NCBI GenBank assembly: GCA_027422505.1
Contig: JAPQWV010001115.1
Coordinates: 59,001-123,000 of the forward strand
Length of the DNA: 64,000 bases
Direction of reading: 5' to 3'
Origin: Craterostigma plantagineum
Lineage: Eukaryota > Streptophyta > Magnoliopsida > Lamiales > Linderniaceae
Positions 60,527 through 64,000 of this stretch are shown here, in pieces (position 1 is the stretch's first letter; the number at the start of each line of letters is the position of its first letter). The notes beneath the pieces were generated by a model. The model was not told the origin of the DNA and made no database searches. It saw only the letters and a list, made by a program, of their open reading frames with translations. The translations under genes were made by a program, and so were the position numbers.

Positions 60527-60804
60527 TTTTTTACCCGTGATAACATCCCTCGGGTATTAAATTTGCAATGAACTGACGGTGTTACTTTCCACTCTCAACA
60601 CCTATGGATTTTGCAAATATAATTTTGTAAAAAATCACATGAATTGTGCTCCGTACTATATATATTTCGTTGAAAATACGCGACATTTAGCACTGCGACG
60701 TTCACGAACAGGCGTGGTTTCCGAGCAATGCGCCGATCTTGGTTGCATACTTTCATTACATTTTCACCAGTACAAGCAAAACGACTACGCTCAATTAACT
60801 ATAC

Positions 60805-60924
60805 GGGTGCGATCATACCAGCACTAATGCACCGGATCCCATCAGAACTCCGAAGTTAAGCGTGCTTGGGCGAGAGTAGTACTAGGATGGGTGACCCCTT
60901 GGGAAGTCCTCATGTTGCACCACC
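60805..60924 (+). rRNA. 5S rRNA: 5S rRNA gene
   Basis: 120 bp, T-class, standard. Confidence 0.97.
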
Positions 60925-61202
60925 CTTTTTACCCGTGATAACATCCCTCGGGTATTAAATTTGCAATGAAGTGACGGTGTTACTTTCCACTCTCAACACC
61001 TATGGATTTTGCAAATATAATTTTGTAAAAAATCACATGAATTGTGCTCCGTACTATATATATTTCGTTGAAAATACGCGACATTTAGCACTGCGACGTT
61101 CACGAACAGGCGTGGTTTCCGAGCAATGCGCCGATCTTGGTTGCATACTTTCATTACATTTTCACCAGTACAAGCAAAACGACTACGCTCAATTAACTAT
61201 AC

Positions 61203-61322
61203 GGGTGCGATCATACCAGCACTAATGCACCGGATCCCATCAGAACTCCGAAGTTAAGCGTGCTTGGGCGAGAGTAGTACTAGGATGGGTGACCCCTTGG
61301 GACGTCCTCATGTTGCACCACC
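61203..61322 (+). rRNA. 5S rRNA: 5S rRNA gene
   Basis: 120 bp, T-class with GGGACGTCC. Confidence 0.96.
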
Positions 61323-61599
61323 CTTTTTACCCGTGATAACATCCCTCGGGTATTAATTTTGCAATGAAGTGGCGGTGTTACTTTCCACTCTCAACACCTA
61401 TGGATTTTTCAAATCTCAATTTCGTGAAAAATCACATGAATAGTGCTCCGTATTATATATATTTCGTTGAAATACGCGACATCTAGGACGGCAACGTTCA
61501 CGAAGTGGCATGGTTCCGAGCAATGCGCCGATCTTTGTTGCATACTTTCATTACATTTTCACCAATACAAGCAAAACGACTACGCTCAATTAACTATAC

Positions 61600-61719
61600 G
61601 GGTGCGATCATACCAGCACTAATGCACCGGATCCCATCAGATCTCCGAAGTTAAGCGTGCTTGGGCGAGAGTAGTACTAGGATGGGTGACCCCCTGGGAA
61701 GTCCTCGTGTTGCACCCAC
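61600..61719 (+). rRNA. 5S rRNA: 5S rRNA gene
   Basis: 120 bp, C-class, CAGATCTCCG variant. Confidence 0.97.
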
Positions 61720-61998
61720 CTTTTTTACGCGTGATAACATCCCTCGGGTATTAAATTTGCAATGAACTGACGGTGTTACTTTCCACTCTCAACACCTATG
61801 GATTTTGCAAATATAATTTTGTAAAAAATCACATGAATTGTGCTCCGTACTATATATATTTCGTTGAAAATACGCGACATTTAGCACTGCGACGTTCACG
61901 AACAGGCGTGGTTTCCGAGCAATGCGCCGATCTTGGTTGCATACTTTCATTACATTTTCACCAGTACAAGCAAAACGACTACGGTCAATTAACTATAC

Positions 61999-62118
61999 GG
62001 GTGCGATCATACCAGCACTAATGCACCGGATCCCATCAGAACTCCGAAGTTAAGCGTGCTTGGGCGAGAGTAGTACTAGGATGGGTGACCCCTTGGGACG
62101 TCCTCATGTTGCACCACC
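61999..62118 (+). rRNA. 5S rRNA: 5S rRNA gene
   Basis: 120 bp, T-class with GGGACGTCC; starts the clean 796-bp dimer series. Confidence 0.97.
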
Positions 62119-62395
62119 CTTTTTACCCGTGATAACATCCCTCGGGTATTAATTTTGCAATGAAGTGGCGGTGTTACTTTCCACTCTCAACACCTATGGA
62201 TTTTTCAAATCTCAATTTCGTGAAAAATCACATGAATAGTGCTCCGTATTATATATATTTCGTTGAAATACGCGACATCTAGGACGGCAACGTTCACGAA
62301 CTGGCGTGGTTCCGAGCAATGCGCCGATCTTTGTTGCATACTTTCATTACATTTTCACCAATACAAGCAAAACGACTACGCTCAATTAACTATAC

Positions 62396-62515
62396 GGGTG
62401 CGATCATACCAGCACTAATGCACCGGATCCCATCAGAACTCCGAAGTTAAGCGTGCTTGGGCGAGAGTAGTACTAGGATGGGTGACCCCCTGGGAAGTCC
62501 TCGTGTTGCACACAC
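62396..62515 (+). rRNA. 5S rRNA: 5S rRNA gene
   Basis: 120 bp, C-class; ends GCACACAC followed by TTTTAT. Confidence 0.96.
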
Positions 62516-62794
62516 CTTTTATACGCGTGATAACATCCCTCGGGTATTAAATTTGCAATGAACTGACGGTGTTACTTTCCACTCTCAACACCTATGGATT
62601 TTGCAAATATAATTTTGTAAAAAATCACATGAATTGTGCTCCGTACTATATATATTTCGTTGAAAATACGCGACATTTAGCACTGCGACGTTCACGAACA
62701 GGCGTGGTTTCCGAGCAATGCGCCGATCTTGGTTGCATACTTTCATTACATTTTCACCAGTACAAGCAAAACGACTACGGTCAATTAACTATAC

Positions 62795-62914
62795 GGGTGC
62801 GATCATACCAGCACTAATGCACCGGAACCCATCAGAACTCCGAAGTTAAGCGTGCTTGGGCGAGAGTAGTACTAGGATGGGTGACCCCTTGGGACGTCCT
62901 CATGTTGCACCACC
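62795..62914 (+). rRNA. 5S rRNA: 5S rRNA gene
   Basis: 120 bp, T-class with GGGACGTCC and GGAACCC. Confidence 0.96.
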
Positions 62915-63191
62915 CTTTTTACCCGTGATAACATCCCTCGGGTATTAATTTTGCAATGAAGTGGCGGTGTTACTTTCACTCTCAACACCTATGGATTTTT
63001 CAAATCTCAATTTCGCGAAAAATCACATGAATAGTGCTCCGTATTTATATATATTTCGTTGAAATACGCGATATCTAGGACGGCAACGTTCACGAACTGG
63101 CGTGGTTCCCGAGCAATGCGCCGATCTTTGTTGCATACTTTCATTACATTTCACCAATACAAGCAAAACGACTACGCTCAATTAACTATAC

Positions 63192-63311
63192 GGGTGCGAT
63201 CATACCAGCACTGATGCACCGGATCCCATCAGAACTCCGAAGTTAAGCGTGCTTGGGCGAGAGTAGTACTAGGATGGGTGACCCCCTGGGAAGTCCTCGT
63301 GTTGCACACAC
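63192..63311 (+). rRNA. 5S rRNA: 5S rRNA gene
   Basis: 120 bp, C-class; GCACTGATGC near the start, ends GCACACAC. Confidence 0.95.
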
Positions 63312-63590
63312 CTTTTATACGCGTCATAACATCCCTCGGGTATTAAATTTGCAATGACCTGACGGTGTTACTTTCCACTCTCAACACATATGGATTTTGC
63401 AAATATAATTTTGTAAAAAATCACATGAATTGTGCTCCGTACTATATATATTTCGTTGAAAATACGCGACATTTAGCACTGCGACGTTCACGAACAGGCG
63501 TGGTTTCCGAGCAATGCGCCGATCTTGGTTGCATACTTTCATTACATTTTCACCAGTACAAGCAAAACGACTACGGTCAATTAACTATAC

Positions 63591-63710
63591 GGGTGCGATC
63601 ATACCAGCACTAATGCACCGGATCCCATCAGAACTCCGAAGTTAAGCGTGCTTGGGCGAGAGTAGTACTAGGATGGGTGACCCCTTGGGACGTCCTCATG
63701 TTGCACCACC
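63591..63710 (+). rRNA. 5S rRNA: 5S rRNA gene
   Basis: 120 bp, T-class with GGGACGTCC; last complete gene of the window. Confidence 0.97.
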
Positions 63711-63989
63711 CTTTTTACCCGTGATAACATCCCTCGGGTATTAATTTTGCAATGAAGTGGCGGTGTTACTTTCCACTCTCAACACCTATGGATTTTTCAA
63801 ATCTCAATTTCGTGAAAAATCACATGAATAGTGCTCCGTATTTTATATATATTTCGTTGAAATACGCGATATCTAGGACGGCAACGTTCACGAACTGGCG
63901 TGGTTCCCGAGCAATGCGCCGATCTTTGTTGCATACTTTCATTACATTTCACCAATACAAGCAAAACGACTACGCTCAATTAACTATAC

Positions 63990-64000
63990 GGGTGCGATCA
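63990..64000 (+). rRNA. 5S rRNA: 5S rRNA gene, cut by window edge
   Basis: First 11 bases (GGGTGCGATCA) of the next unit, at the expected distance from the previous gene. Confidence 0.9.

Larger units (their letters stand above)
46282..64000 (+). repeat. 5S rDNA tandem array, plus-strand block
   Basis: 44 complete units and the start of a 45th, all on the plus strand, opposite to the blocks left of element C. T- and C-class units alternate in most places; identical classes recur at 796 bp (for example genes at 61999, 62795, 63591). At the left end a four-unit block is repeated at 1.59-kb steps. Each gene is followed by T5-T7 (Pol III terminator). Upstream of the genes the base at -1 is C, but positions -28 to -22 read CAAAACG and -12 is not GC, so the upstream TATA-like and GC elements described for Arabidopsis 5S genes are not visible. 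Units in this block are cleaner than those at 26-35 kb. Confidence 0.97.

Noticed and set aside
46675..63613. Many near-identical 60-99 codon open frames repeating every ~398 or ~796 bp on both strands.
   Set aside because: They are translations of 5S spacers and genes. They recur because the DNA repeats, cross structural RNA gene sequence, and break freely with single-base changes in neighbouring units.
7183..64000. CRISPR-like array of regular repeats and spacers.
   Set aside because: Repeat unit contains a full 5S rRNA gene, spacers are as conserved as the genes, and no cas-like gene exists; the context is a plant genome.

Overview
The window is nuclear DNA from a flowering plant. It is a tandem 5S ribosomal RNA gene array (unit about 398 bp: a 120-bp gene plus a spacer of about 278 bp) broken up by three large Ty3/gypsy LTR retrotransposons. 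The plant assignment rests on the 5S sequence (plant-type start GGGTGCGATCATACC and plant-type internal promoter), the initiator-Met-tRNA primer sites of the retroelements, and their plant chromovirus-type polyprotein. The species cannot be read from the sequence.

Layout: (1) 1-7182, element A, minus strand, cut by the left window edge. Its gag-pol is open throughout the visible part and its 5' LTR is 4191-7182. (2) 7183-9799, 5S array on the minus strand: six complete genes plus a seventh split by element B. (3) 9800-20524, element B, plus strand, complete with two ~3.03-kb LTRs and a GATCC target-site duplication, inserted inside a 5S gene. Its gag-pol carries one nonsense and two frameshift lesions. 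(4) 20525-35551, 37 complete minus-strand 5S genes, ending in a truncated gene. (5) 35552-46281, element C, minus strand, same family as A, with gag-pol interrupted by one stop codon. The outer end of its 3' LTR is clipped and no target duplication is visible. (6) 46282-64000, 44 complete 5S genes on the PLUS strand and the first bases of a 45th. In all, 87 complete 5S genes are visible, plus one split, one truncated and one cut by the window edge.

The array has higher-order structure. Two gene/spacer classes tend to alternate, giving a dimer of about 796 bp. A four-unit block of about 1.59 kb is repeated at the start of the plus-strand array, and larger multi-unit duplications are visible in the minus-strand array. 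In the class names used below, T-class genes end with CCCCTTGGG...CTCATG and C-class genes with CCCCCTGGG...CTCGTG (read on the gene strand).

No conventional host protein-coding gene is visible. Short open frames repeating every 398 bp are translations of 5S units and spacers. The most notable points are the reversal of array orientation exactly at element C, dense sense-oriented AAATGTCGA repeats in the LTRs of all three elements, a mosaic relationship between elements A and C (near-identical coding, divergent U3), and a concentration of single-base deletions at about 26-38 kb that may reflect consensus quality.
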